Origin: Natrarchaeobius oligotrophus
GTDB lineage: Archaea; Halobacteriota; Halobacteria; Halobacteriales; Natrialbaceae
Assembly: GCF_003841465.1 (NCBI RefSeq)
Contig: NZ_REFZ01000010.1
Location: 1 to 64,000 of the forward strand
Direction: 5' to 3'
DNA: 64,000 nucleotides
Shown here: in pieces, positions 16,491 through 24,347 of the stretch
Numbering within the stretch: the first letter of the stretch is position 1
Layout of the letters: every line of letters starts with the position of its first letter
The notes under the pieces: model-generated
What the model was told of the DNA's origin: nothing
What the model saw: only the letters and a program-made list of their open reading frames with translations
Database searches by the model: none
Position numbers and translations under genes: made by a program

Positions 16491-17117
16491 ATGTTCGCAG
16501 ACGAGACAGACCAGAGTCGCGGTCAGGTGGGGATCGGCACGCTCATCGTGTTTATCGCGATGGTGCTGGTCGCCGCAATCGCAGCAGGCGTACTGATCAA
16601 CACGGCTGGCTTCCTGCAGACGCAGGCTGAAGCCACCGGCGAAGAGAGCACCGAACAGGTTTCGAACAATCTCAACATCGTGAGTACGACGGGTAACGTT
16701 TCCGTCGACGACGAAGGTCCGATCAACGAGGCCCGGATGGTCACCCAGATGTCACCCGGTGCCGACGACATCGACTTGAGTGAGATGACGATCCAGGTGA
16801 TCGGTCCGGGCGGCGTGGCGGACCTCACCTCGAACGAGAGCGGTATCGCGGACGCCAGCGACGAACACTTCGGCCTGGAGGCCATCACCGACGGCACCGA
16901 ACCCGACGTGCTCCAGGAGCGAAGCGATCGCGTCGCGGTCATCATCGACCTCGAGGAGATCGACGCGACCGAAGAGATCAACGGTGATCAGGGACTTCAC
17001 GAAGGCCAGACCGCCGACGTGACGCTGACGCTGCAGTCGGGCTCGCAGTCGGTTGCAGTCCTCAGCGTGCCGGATTCGCTGAACGGCGAAGACGCAGGTA
17101 ACGATGTCAGGCTATAG
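16491..17117 (+). CDS. arlA1: Archaellin (filament subunit) 1
   Basis: Archaellum filament protein, 208 residues. It has a short class III signal peptide ending SRG, expected to be cut before [20 protein letters not shown] by the prepilin-type peptidase ArlK/PibD (not in the window). The hydrophobic helix forms the filament core and the beta-rich remainder faces outside. N-glycosylation sequons include NVS and NES. First of three tandem archaellins with 11-12 nt gaps, so one operon. It is the most divergent of the three after residue ~60, lacking the [18 protein letters not shown] form found in the other two. Confidence 0.97.
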   Translation: MFADETDQSRGQVGIGTLIVFIAMVLVAAIAAGVLINTAGFLQTQAEATGEESTEQVSNNLNIVSTTGNVSVDDEGPINEARMVTQMSPGADDIDLSEMTIQVIGPGGVADLTSNESGIADASDEHFGLEAITDGTEPDVLQERSDRVAVIIDLEEIDATEEINGDQGLHEGQTADVTLTLQSGSQSVAVLSVPDSLNGEDAGNDVRL

Positions 17118-17129
17118 GAGTGACTTACA

Positions 17130-17828
17130 ATGTTCGACACACGTAACGACGACCGCGGTCAGGTGGGGATCGGCACGCTCATCGTGTTCATCGCGATGGT
17201 GCTGGTCGCCGCAATCGCCGCGGGCGTCCTGATCAACACGGCCGGCTTCCTGCAGACGCAGGCTGAAGCCACCGGTGAGGAAAGTACGGCACAGGTATCG
17301 GACAACGTCCAGGTGATGACGTCCGTCGGGATCACCAACGAGTCGTCAGAGTATCAGAACGACGACTGGTTCGACGAGGCTCCCGAGGGCAATAACACCA
17401 TCGTTCACGTCGAGATGACGATCCAAAAGAGCCCGGGTGCGGACGCGATCGACATGAGCGAGGCGACGATCGAGTACCTCAACAATCAGGCGATGACGCT
17501 CACCCACAACGGGACCGTCGAAGACGGCGGATTCAACTCGTCCGAATCCTTCCTGACGGAAGAGATTCGCGGTGACTCCGGACCGAGCGTGCTCATCGCC
17601 GACGACGACCGGCTGGCCATCCACGTCCCTCTCGGAACGCTCACTTCGGATGCGTTCGATGACCACCCGTACGCGCAGGACGATCCGGGTGAACTCGTCG
17701 AACAGCCCGAGTTCATCGAGGAAGGCGACGACGTCGAACTGACGATCACGACGGCTCAGGGCTCCCAGACGCCGGTGGCCCTGCGCGCGCCCGACATCAT
17801 CCGAAACGAACCGGCAGTCGCACTCTAA
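17130..17828 (+). CDS. arlA2: Archaellin 2
   Basis: Filament subunit, 232 residues. Signal ends DDRG before [17 protein letters not shown] Shine-Dalgarno GGAGTGA (17116-17122) overlaps the arlA1 stop and precedes ATG 17130. Sequons include NES, NNT, NGT and NSS, indicating a glycosylated surface domain. The body carries [20 protein letters not shown] and the C-terminus [20 protein letters not shown], both shared with archaellin 3. The region coding for the first ~55 residues is almost identical in DNA sequence to the other two genes. Confidence 0.97.
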   Translation: MFDTRNDDRGQVGIGTLIVFIAMVLVAAIAAGVLINTAGFLQTQAEATGEESTAQVSDNVQVMTSVGITNESSEYQNDDWFDEAPEGNNTIVHVEMTIQKSPGADAIDMSEATIEYLNNQAMTLTHNGTVEDGGFNSSESFLTEEIRGDSGPSVLIADDDRLAIHVPLGTLTSDAFDDHPYAQDDPGELVEQPEFIEEGDDVELTITTAQGSQTPVALRAPDIIRNEPAVAL

Positions 17829-17839
17829 TCTGAGAACCT

Positions 17840-18586
17840 ATGATTTCAACAGGCAACACTACTTCCGACGACGACCGCGGTCAGGTGGGGATCGGCACGC
17901 TCATCGTGTTCATCGCGATGGTGCTGGTCGCCGCGATCGCAGCAGGCGTACTGATCAACACGGCCGGCTTCCTGCAGACGCAGGCCGAAGCCACCGGTGA
18001 AGAGAGCACCGCACAGGTGTCCGACAACATCCAGGTGATCACCTCGGTCGGTGAGACCAACTCCTCGAGCACGTTCGACAACGCCGACGGTGACTGGTGG
18101 GCAGACGACAGTCCGGACAACGACACCATCGCGCTGGTGACGTTGGCGGTCCAGAAGAGTCCGGGCGCTGACGCCATCGACATGAGCGAGGCGACGATCG
18201 AGTACCTCAACGACGAGGCGGTGACGCTCACCCACAACGGAACCGTCGACGAAGATCTCGACTCGAGCGACTTCAGGGATCTCATGGAGGACGGAGACAG
18301 TGACGGAATCGCCCAGAACAACTCCTTCATCACGACCGAACTCCGTGGTGACTCCGGACACACCGTCTTGATGAACGACGACGACCGACTCGAGATCCAC
18401 ATCCCGCTCGGCGAACTTAACGAGAGCCACGGAATTGTGGAAGGTTCCGATCCGATCAGCCAGCCCCACTTCATCACCGAAGGCCAGCAGCTGGATCTGA
18501 CGATCACGACGGCCCAGGGCTCCCAGACGCCCGTTACGCTGACGGCACCTGACATCATCCGCGACGATCCGGCGGTCGCCCTGTAA
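17840..18586 (+). CDS. arlA3: Archaellin 3
   Basis: Filament subunit, 248 residues, the longest of the three. Signal ends DDRG before [16 protein letters not shown]. Compared with archaellin 2 it has an extra acidic loop around residues 133-160 ([18 protein letters not shown]). Sequons include NSS, NDT, NGT, NNS and NES. The gene is 11 nt downstream of archaellin 2 and is followed by a T-rich stretch that may end the archaellin transcript. Confidence 0.97.
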   Translation: MISTGNTTSDDDRGQVGIGTLIVFIAMVLVAAIAAGVLINTAGFLQTQAEATGEESTAQVSDNIQVITSVGETNSSSTFDNADGDWWADDSPDNDTIALVTLAVQKSPGADAIDMSEATIEYLNDEAVTLTHNGTVDEDLDSSDFRDLMEDGDSDGIAQNNSFITTELRGDSGHTVLMNDDDRLEIHIPLGELNESHGIVEGSDPISQPHFITEGQQLDLTITTAQGSQTPVTLTAPDIIRDDPAVAL

Positions 18587-18621
18587 GGGCTTTCACCGAT
18601 CGCTCGTATCGCAGCCGAACG

Positions 18622-18638
18622 ATTTTTTGTGCGTTTTC
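18622..18638 (+). terminator. T-rich terminator after the archaellin operon
   Basis: Two T tracts, T6 at 18623-18628 and T4 at 18634-18637, lie 36-51 nt after the arlA3 stop. Archaeal RNA polymerase commonly terminates at such tracts. There is no hairpin. Termination here would explain a strong archaellin transcript separate from arlF onward. Confidence 0.4.
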
Positions 18639-18777
18639 ACCTCGAGCCGCGCCTCTTCGTTTCGCTTCGGGTCGATTGCCCGTCCGCCTGTCGGCTCGAC
18701 GTCCTCCGGATTCGTGCCAACGCTTCGCGCACCCTGGCCAGAGGGCTTTTGACCGATGGTTGCTTCGGTACGGCACA

Positions 18778-19272
18778 ATGGGGTTTAGTACGAGTGGCGC
18801 GATGGCCGTGATATTCATCGGTCTCCTCATCGCAGCCAGCGTCATCGTCCCCACGCTGTTTACGATCAGTAGCGAAACCGGCGAGGCCTTCTCGACGCAG
18901 TCCGAACAGATCCGCGATCAGAAGAACACGGCGATCTCCGTCCACGGCGCGGAGAACACCACCGAGAACGTCACGGTCTCCGCGACCAACGAGGGAACGC
19001 GAACGCTCGATCTCTCGAGCACCGACCTGCTCGTCGACGGCGACTACGTTCCGCTCACCGCGACCGAGACCGTCGTGATCGCCGGCGACGACCGGCGCAA
19101 CGCGACGTCGATCTGGCCGCCGTCGACCGACCTCGAGGTCTCGTTCACCAACGAGACGGTCGACGAGCACGTCCGCGGCGCGTCGAACGTGACCGAGGTC
19201 GACCGGGTCACGATCGTAACCGAGACGGCGATCAGCGACGCCAGCCGCATCGAAGCGGCGGGGGACGACTGA
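18778..19272 (+). CDS. arlF: Archaellum stator component ArlF
   Basis: Protein of 164 residues, with an N-terminal membrane anchor starting MGFSTSGAMAVIFIGLLIAASVIVPTLF and a beta-sandwich pseudoperiplasmic domain (NVTVSATNEGTRTLDLSSTD, then LLVDGDYVPL). In Sulfolobus and Pyrococcus, ArlF and ArlG form the stator that contacts the S-layer. The start is ATG 18778; the frame is open upstream, but the signal-like anchor begins here. Its stop overlaps arlG (TGATG at 19270-19274). Confidence 0.95.
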   Translation: MGFSTSGAMAVIFIGLLIAASVIVPTLFTISSETGEAFSTQSEQIRDQKNTAISVHGAENTTENVTVSATNEGTRTLDLSSTDLLVDGDYVPLTATETVVIAGDDRRNATSIWPPSTDLEVSFTNETVDEHVRGASNVTEVDRVTIVTETAISDASRIEAAGDD

Positions 19273-19742
19273 TGTCGGGCGTCTCGGCGACGCACCTGAT
19301 CCTCTTCGTCGCTAGCTTGACGATCGCCGCCGCGATCACGGGAACGCTCGTCGTCGAAACCGGCCAGCTGAGCAATGCGATCGAAACGCGCGGCTCGAAC
19401 GTCGCCGACGAGATCAAGACGGACGTCGCGGTCATCAGCGACGAGGCGACGACCGAGGCGGTGTACGACGAGAGCGAAAACGAGGTGACGGTTCTCGTCA
19501 AAAACACCGGCTCTCGCAGTTTATCGACCGATCCGTCGACGTTCGACGTTCTCGTCGACGGGACCTACGTACCGAGCGGTCAGCTGACGACAGAACGCGT
19601 CGACGCCGACAGCGACGCGTGGCGACCGGGCGGCGTCGTCGAGGTGACGGTCGATCTCGAGGAGAAGGCTCCGAACGGCGACACAGAGATCGCGATCATC
19701 GTGAACGGCAACGAAGACAGCATCGACGTCTACATCGACTGA
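19272..19742 (+). CDS. arlG: Archaellum stator component ArlG
   Basis: Protein of 156 residues beginning MSGVSATHLILFVASLTIAAAITGTLV, a membrane anchor. A single beta-sandwich follows with NEVTVLVKNTGSRSLSTDPS and DVLVDGTYVPS, parallel to the ArlF body. ArlG forms filaments capped by ArlF and couples the motor to the cell wall. It is translationally coupled to arlF and followed 20 nt later by the ArlCE/D-like gene. Confidence 0.95.
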   Translation: MSGVSATHLILFVASLTIAAAITGTLVVETGQLSNAIETRGSNVADEIKTDVAVISDEATTEAVYDESENEVTVLVKNTGSRSLSTDPSTFDVLVDGTYVPSGQLTTERVDADSDAWRPGGVVEVTVDLEEKAPNGDTEIAIIVNGNEDSIDVYID

Positions 19743-19762
19743 CCAACCAGGACAGCATACAC

Positions 19763-20962
19763 ATGAGTGGATTACTCGGCGACGACGGTGACGAATCGAA
19801 CGACGACCCGGATGCCGACGTCGAGGACGACCTGCTCGGTGGCGACGACGGGTTGATGGGCGACGACATGGGGTTCGCCGACGACGAGGGCGGCGACTCG
19901 GACGAGGAGCTGACCTACCGGCTCAACGAGATCGAAAAGGAAGTCGATTCGCTGCAGAACAAGGTCGAAACCGTCCGCGGCGAGAACGAGAAGATCAGCG
20001 ATTCGATCTCGACGGTCGAGCAAAACGTCGACAAGCTGGTCGACCTCTACGAGATCGTCACCCACGGCATCAATCCGTTCGTCGGAGATCAGGAGATCGG
20101 CAACGCGTTCGAGAACGCGACGGAAGGTGGATTCGGCGCGACCGACGATATCGGCGACGATATCGACGACGAAATCGCCGAAGCGAGCGCGGAAGATTTC
20201 CTCGACGATCCGATCGACGATGACGCCGACGAGTTCGACGATCCGATGGCGGACGAGTTCGACGAGTCGACGGCGGACGACGAGTTTTCGCTCGAGGAGG
20301 ATACCGAAGGCGCGCCGCTGGATCTGGAGGACGACGGTGACGACGAACTGGAGCCGGAGAGCGAAGACGGGGTGCTGGACGACGCCACCGCAGACGAGAA
20401 GATCGACGAGTTTCTGGCACCGACCGACGATTCAGACGCCGAAGAGACCTCCGAGTCCGCCGACGAGAACGAGACCGACGGATCCCACGCCGACGACCTC
20501 TCTGCGGCTGCCGGCGCGACGTCGACCCAGAACGACGCGGACGCCGACGACGTCGACTCTCCAGTCACTGACATCGAAGACGCCGTCAACGGCGAGATCG
20601 GTGAGCCGCCATATCTCGTCCGCCACCCGTCTCGTCCGACTGCCGAAATCGCGACGCTCGAGTGGATCGCGTTCCTCGTCGAGACGGCCGGTATCGAGGG
20701 GACCGCACGGACCATCGCGTACTACGAGTCCATCGGCTGGATCTCCGCCGGCGTCGAAACGTATCTCCAGTCGTTGCTGTACGGATTCGGAGACGGTGAG
20801 GGCGATCCCCCAGACGATCCGGATCCTCGTTCGGTGTTGAGTTCGGCCGAACACAAGCGGAGCTTGCGATACATCGCACACATCGCGACGCCGGAGAAGA
20901 CGTCGACACCGTTCGACGAGGAACCGCCACAGAGCGTCTCCGTCGATTCGTCGTGGGAGTGA
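19763..20962 (+). CDS. arlCE: ArlCE/ArlD-like archaellum switch protein, copy 1
   Basis: Cytosolic motor/switch component of 399 residues. Residues ~50-110 are the ArlC/D coiled coil ending in the family signature IVTHGINPFVG. Residues ~115-275 are an acidic disordered linker. Residues ~280-385 are the ArlD/E domain (PPYLVRHPSRPTAEIATLEW, YYESIGWISAGVETYLQSLL, EHKRSLRYIAHIA). In euryarchaea ArlC/D/E form the ring that receives the CheF/CheY signal. ATG 19763 is used because the frame upstream overlaps arlG. A second protein of the same architecture is at 24348, so assigning CE versus D between the two copies is uncertain. Confidence 0.85.
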   Translation: MSGLLGDDGDESNDDPDADVEDDLLGGDDGLMGDDMGFADDEGGDSDEELTYRLNEIEKEVDSLQNKVETVRGENEKISDSISTVEQNVDKLVDLYEIVTHGINPFVGDQEIGNAFENATEGGFGATDDIGDDIDDEIAEASAEDFLDDPIDDDADEFDDPMADEFDESTADDEFSLEEDTEGAPLDLEDDGDDELEPESEDGVLDDATADEKIDEFLAPTDDSDAEETSESADENETDGSHADDLSAAAGATSTQNDADADDVDSPVTDIEDAVNGEIGEPPYLVRHPSRPTAEIATLEWIAFLVETAGIEGTARTIAYYESIGWISAGVETYLQSLLYGFGDGEGDPPDDPDPRSVLSSAEHKRSLRYIAHIATPEKTSTPFDEEPPQSVSVDSSWE

Positions 20963-21104
20963 TGACGGCGTGGAAGTGACGAATCGAACTGCCGGGAGCA
21001 GGCCAGAAACTTTGTATGGCGAGGATACCGACGTATTCGCCACGATCCGGTTTCGTCGGTCGAAGCGAACGCGACCCGCGTAACGAGTACCGATCCGATC
21101 CATC

Positions 21105-22832
21105 ATGAGCATCGTCGATAAGACCGTCGCCGCCAACGACTTCGGAAAGTCGGTCATCCAGTCGTACGACGAGATGGAGATCCCCACGCGGATCTACATT
21201 CTCGCGATTCTGGTCCCGGCGTTTCTGATCTTTCTCGCGACGATCGCGGCGGCGGTCGTTCTCGACGCGTTTTTGCTCGTCCGACTGCTGATCCCCGTTC
21301 TCGGGCTGTTGATCTTCTTTTCGGCGGTCGGGTATCCGCGACTCGCGGTCGACCAGCGTCGCATCGAGATGGAAAACCGGTTTCACCTCTTCGTCATCCA
21401 CATGACGATCCTCTCGACGACGAACATCGACCGGATGCAGGTCCTTCGAAAACTCGCCCAGGAAGAGGAGTACGGCGAACTCGCCGACGAGATGCAACGC
21501 GTCGTCGATCTGGTCGACGTGTGGCACTTGAGCCTCGGCGACGCCTGCCAGCGACGGGCGAAGGAGGTTCCGAGCGAGTCGGTCGAGGACCTCCTCGAGC
21601 GGCTGGCGTACACGCTCGACGCCGGCCAGCAACTCGACGAGTTCCTCTTTCAGGAACAAGACGTGCTGATCGACAAGTACTCCACCGTCTATCGACAGTC
21701 CCTCGGCAACCTGGACGTTCTGAAGGACCTCTATCTCTCGCTCATCATCTCGATGACGTTCGCGCTCGTCTTTGCGATCGTGTTGCCGTTGCTTACGGGC
21801 AACGATCCGACGATCACGACCACGCTCGTGATCGTGCTGTTCGTGTTCGTCCAGATCGGCTTTTTCTTCGTGATCCGGGCGATCGTTCCGGACGATCCGA
21901 TCTGGTACCTCGAGGACGGCTACCGGACCACGACGAAAAAACGGATGTTGGGCTCGACGGTCGCCGGAATAATCCTCAGCGTATTCGTCGTCATCGGGAT
22001 GACCCTCGCGTTCTTCGAGTTGATCCCCGGCACCGAGTCGATCGAGTTCAGCGCGGTGCCGCTGTTGCTCTACATGCCGATCGCGACGCTTCCGCTGTTG
22101 ATCCCCGGCCTCACGTTCTGGTACGAGGAACGGCGAGTGTTCGATCGCGACCGGGAGTTTCCGAACTTCATCCGCGCGCTGGGCACCAGTGAGAGCGCCA
22201 AACAGAGCACCACTTCCGAGGTGCTCGCGACGCTTCGAACGAAGGACTTCGGCCCGCTCACCGAGAACGTCGACGACCTCTACCGACGGCTCAACATGCG
22301 AGTGAGCACCGAGAAGTCGTGGCGATTTTTCACGGGAGACGCCCACTCGTTTCTGATCCAGAAGTTCAGCGAGATGTACCTGGTCGGTCGCGACATGGGA
22401 GGCGGTCCGAAGCGGCTGGGAGAGCTCATCAGCAAGAACATGAGCGAGATCATCAACCTGCGCGAGGAGCGTCGCCAGCAGACGACGACGCTGATCGGCG
22501 TCATCTACGGGATCACCGCCGCCTCCTCGTTCGCGTTTTTCATCGGCCTCGAGCTCGCGTTGATGCTCTCGAGTTTCGACATCGACCTCGAGGGAGAGAT
22601 CCTCGGGGGCTCGCTCATCCACACCGAACAGTACAACGTTCCCGTGCTCCGATTCCTGATCGTTCTGGTGTTGATCTTCAACGCCTTCATCTCGTCGCTC
22701 GTGCTCCGCGTGGCCGACGGCGGCCACTTCGGTAACTCCTATTTCCACTTTACCGCGTTGCTCTGGGTCGGGGCGCTTACGGGGACGATTACGGAACGGC
22801 TGGTCGACCTGATCATCTCGGTCGACCTCTGA
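21105..22832 (+). CDS. arlJ: Archaellum membrane platform protein ArlJ
   Basis: Polytopic membrane protein of 575 residues related to type II secretion F/TadC platform proteins. Transmembrane segments are clear at ~35-80 (IYILAILVPAFLIFLATIAAAVVL), ~210-260, ~285-350, ~465-485 and near the C-terminus. Two cytoplasmic helical F domains lie at ~85-205 and ~365-460 (NFIRALGTSESAKQSTTSEV). ArlJ anchors ArlH and ArlI and is essential for assembly. It sits before the ArlD/H/I genes here, whereas in many haloarchaea arlJ follows arlI. A 142-bp leader separates it from arlCE. Confidence 0.95.
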   Translation: MSIVDKTVAANDFGKSVIQSYDEMEIPTRIYILAILVPAFLIFLATIAAAVVLDAFLLVRLLIPVLGLLIFFSAVGYPRLAVDQRRIEMENRFHLFVIHMTILSTTNIDRMQVLRKLAQEEEYGELADEMQRVVDLVDVWHLSLGDACQRRAKEVPSESVEDLLERLAYTLDAGQQLDEFLFQEQDVLIDKYSTVYRQSLGNLDVLKDLYLSLIISMTFALVFAIVLPLLTGNDPTITTTLVIVLFVFVQIGFFFVIRAIVPDDPIWYLEDGYRTTTKKRMLGSTVAGIILSVFVVIGMTLAFFELIPGTESIEFSAVPLLLYMPIATLPLLIPGLTFWYEERRVFDRDREFPNFIRALGTSESAKQSTTSEVLATLRTKDFGPLTENVDDLYRRLNMRVSTEKSWRFFTGDAHSFLIQKFSEMYLVGRDMGGGPKRLGELISKNMSEIINLREERRQQTTTLIGVIYGITAASSFAFFIGLELALMLSSFDIDLEGEILGGSLIHTEQYNVPVLRFLIVLVLIFNAFISSLVLRVADGGHFGNSYFHFTALLWVGALTGTITERLVDLIISVDL

Positions 22833-23023
22833 TCCGGTCTGGCGTCCGTCACCGCCGGCGAGGCCGCGAATCGTCTGCGATCCCGCCGGTACATCGGTAC
22901 GGTACTCCGCACGTCGGTTTCTTCTCGTTCCGGAGTTCACGTCCGTCTGTTCGCCATCGGTCGTGTCTTCGTCGGGGCCACAAACGTCTTTACTCGGCCG
23001 TCGAAAGTGACGAGTACCCGGTC

Positions 23024-23158
23024 ATGATACCCCCTACTCCCCGTTTCACGTCGTCGACCCGCGGTGTCGAATCGATACACAGCGGTCTGTTGCTGTTCGG
23101 TTTTGCGGTGATGCTGTCGCTGTATATGGCGGCGGTGATCTTCATAAACGGCTACTGA
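23024..23158 (+). CDS. 44-residue single-pass membrane peptide
   Basis: An easily overlooked frame: ATG 23024 to TGA 23158. The N-terminal ~20 residues are polar and the rest is one hydrophobic helix, GLLLFGFAVMLSLYMAAVIF, ending INGY. A TATA-like CTTTACTC (22988-22995) lies ~30 nt upstream, as expected for a leaderless haloarchaeal gene. It stands between arlJ and the divergent accessory gene at 23321. A real small membrane protein is likely from the promoter spacing and the clean hydrophobic helix; its role is unknown. Confidence 0.6.
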   Translation: MIPPTPRFTSSTRGVESIHSGLLLFGFAVMLSLYMAAVIFINGY

Positions 23159-23320
23159 CACGAACTGTTGTACGTGGTTACCGGTGCAACTGCGACCGGC
23201 CTGCGGTTGTACTGACACATCGTTACAACGGACCGGACGAATCGAATCAGCGGTTCCGGTATCGACCGGAGAGGACAGCGTCGGTGGTCGGTACGTGCGG
23301 ACGAGAACCGGGGCGTGTCG

Positions 23321-23968
23321 TCACTCGATGGCCTCGAGCAGCTCGCCGATCGTACTGGACCTGGTGAGTCCGTGTCTTCTCGCGGCCCGTCGAACCTGGG
23401 ACGGAGAGAGCGGCGGGGAGAACTCGGATTTCGCCAGCAACAACGTCGCCGTCCGCTGGGTCGGCGTCTCGGTCGCGACGTGCTGTGCGTACCAGAGAAC
23501 CAGGTTGTTGAACGTGCCGACGGGATCGTCCGACGTCGTTCGGTGACGGACAGTCGACTCGTCGAACCGGGAGACGATATCGATGGCGAACCGCGCGTCG
23601 GTTCGCTCGAGTTCGTCCGCGAGCACCGACCGCGCTACCTCGGGACTTCGGATCGGCTGGTGGTCGCCTTCGTTCCGCTCGTCGTTCGATGCAGCCGATT
23701 CGCCGCGTCGGTCGGTCGGTTGTTCCGGTTCGCGACCGGACTGGGGTGCCGGTCTGTCCCGACTGTGTTGGACGTTCGGCGGGCTGTGGTCGGCGGAGAC
23801 GACGTACCGGCCGTCGGAAACCTCGGCAACGTACGGGCTCTCGGTGAAGTCCAGATCCTCGGGCGAGAGCGCACCGCCGCCCGCACCACCCTTGGGTTGC
23901 TCGCTCGGCAGCACGGGCGGAACGTCGGCATCTTGTTTCGGGTTCGTTTCTTTGTTACTGTCCGTCAT
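23321..23968 (-). CDS. Che/arl-island accessory protein, uncharacterised
   Basis: Protein of 215 residues. An N-terminal motif LSPEDLDFTESPYVAEVSDGRYVVSADH (residues ~33-60) appears in a family of haloarchaeal proteins encoded in motility regions (I believe DUF7500, not checked). A disordered Arg/Glu-rich middle follows. The C-terminal ~110 residues are helical (SPEVARSVLADELERTDARF, then DDPVGTFNNLVLWYAQHVA) and end with LSPSQVRRAARRHGLTRSSTIGELLEAI, which resembles a short DNA- or protein-binding helix bundle. It is transcribed divergently from the second ArlCE/D gene. Confidence 0.8.
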   Translation of the reverse strand: MTDSNKETNPKQDADVPPVLPSEQPKGGAGGGALSPEDLDFTESPYVAEVSDGRYVVSADHSPPNVQHSRDRPAPQSGREPEQPTDRRGESAASNDERNEGDHQPIRSPEVARSVLADELERTDARFAIDIVSRFDESTVRHRTTSDDPVGTFNNLVLWYAQHVATETPTQRTATLLLAKSEFSPPLSPSQVRRAARRHGLTRSSTIGELLEAIE

Positions 23969-24235
23969 ACCCTGTCCCTTCTCAAGCCTTCTACCCCGAC
24001 CGAAAAGAATCCTTTGTTTGAAACGACGTCGACCAGCACGATACCGTTTCGGCGACGATCGGATACATTTTGTCGTGCGATCCTTGCACGAGAGGCGAGT
24101 CGAATTTTCCTCGGTTCGTGACCGGAACCGAGAACGCGCCCGTCACGGAAACTGCCGTCGGCGCTCGCTGGCCGTCAGACCTCCGTCGGACGCTGGTCCG
24201 ATGTGGCCGCAATCGCTTAATACGTTGATTCTCAT

Positions 24236-24255
24236 AGTAGTCACAGATGACTACT
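24236..24255. promoter_or_regulatory. Inverted repeat AGTAGTC-N6-GACTACT
   Basis: Perfect 7-bp arms, AGTAGTC (24236-24242) and GACTACT (24249-24255), separated by six bases. The element lies ~20 nt after a TATA-like sequence, where a bound dimer would block or modulate transcription of the arlD-arlH-arlI unit. It could also act as a small hairpin at the 5' end of the RNA. Confidence 0.45.
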
Positions 24256-24256
24256 C

Positions 24257-24309
24257 GTGGCCGACGCCCCGGAAGCACACCCCCGTTTCGAAACGTCGGG
24301 GTCGGCCAC
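24257..24309 (+). promoter_or_regulatory. Large hairpin in the leader of the arlD-H-I unit
   Basis: GTGGCCGA (24257-24264) pairs with TCGGCCAC (24302-24309). After a two-base bulge, CCCCG (24267-24271) pairs with CGGGG (24297-24301). The 25-nt loop contains a perfect 12-bp palindrome, CGTTTCGAAACG (24284-24295), able to form an inner stem or a kissing contact. The structure ends 38 nt before the ATG at 24348. Pairing is seen directly; RNA function is inference. Confidence 0.5.
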
Positions 24310-24347
24310 GGTGACGATCGAACGGCCGTTAACGTGATGGGTTCACC

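Larger units (their letters stand above)
23969..24347. promoter_or_regulatory. Divergent regulatory region with structured leader before the second ArlCE/D gene
   Basis: Gene-free 379 bp. A TATA-like CTTAATAC (about 24216-24223) would start a plus-strand transcript near 24248, giving a ~100-nt leader. The leader holds a large hairpin (24257-24309), and an inverted repeat lies at the likely start site (24236-24255). The left part holds the promoter of the divergent accessory gene. Confidence 0.55.

Noticed and set aside
20586-22940. A 784-residue minus-strand open frame across arlCE and arlJ.
   Set aside because: It is antisense to clear archaellum genes; its His/Arg/Asp-rich composition is what GC-rich antisense frames give.
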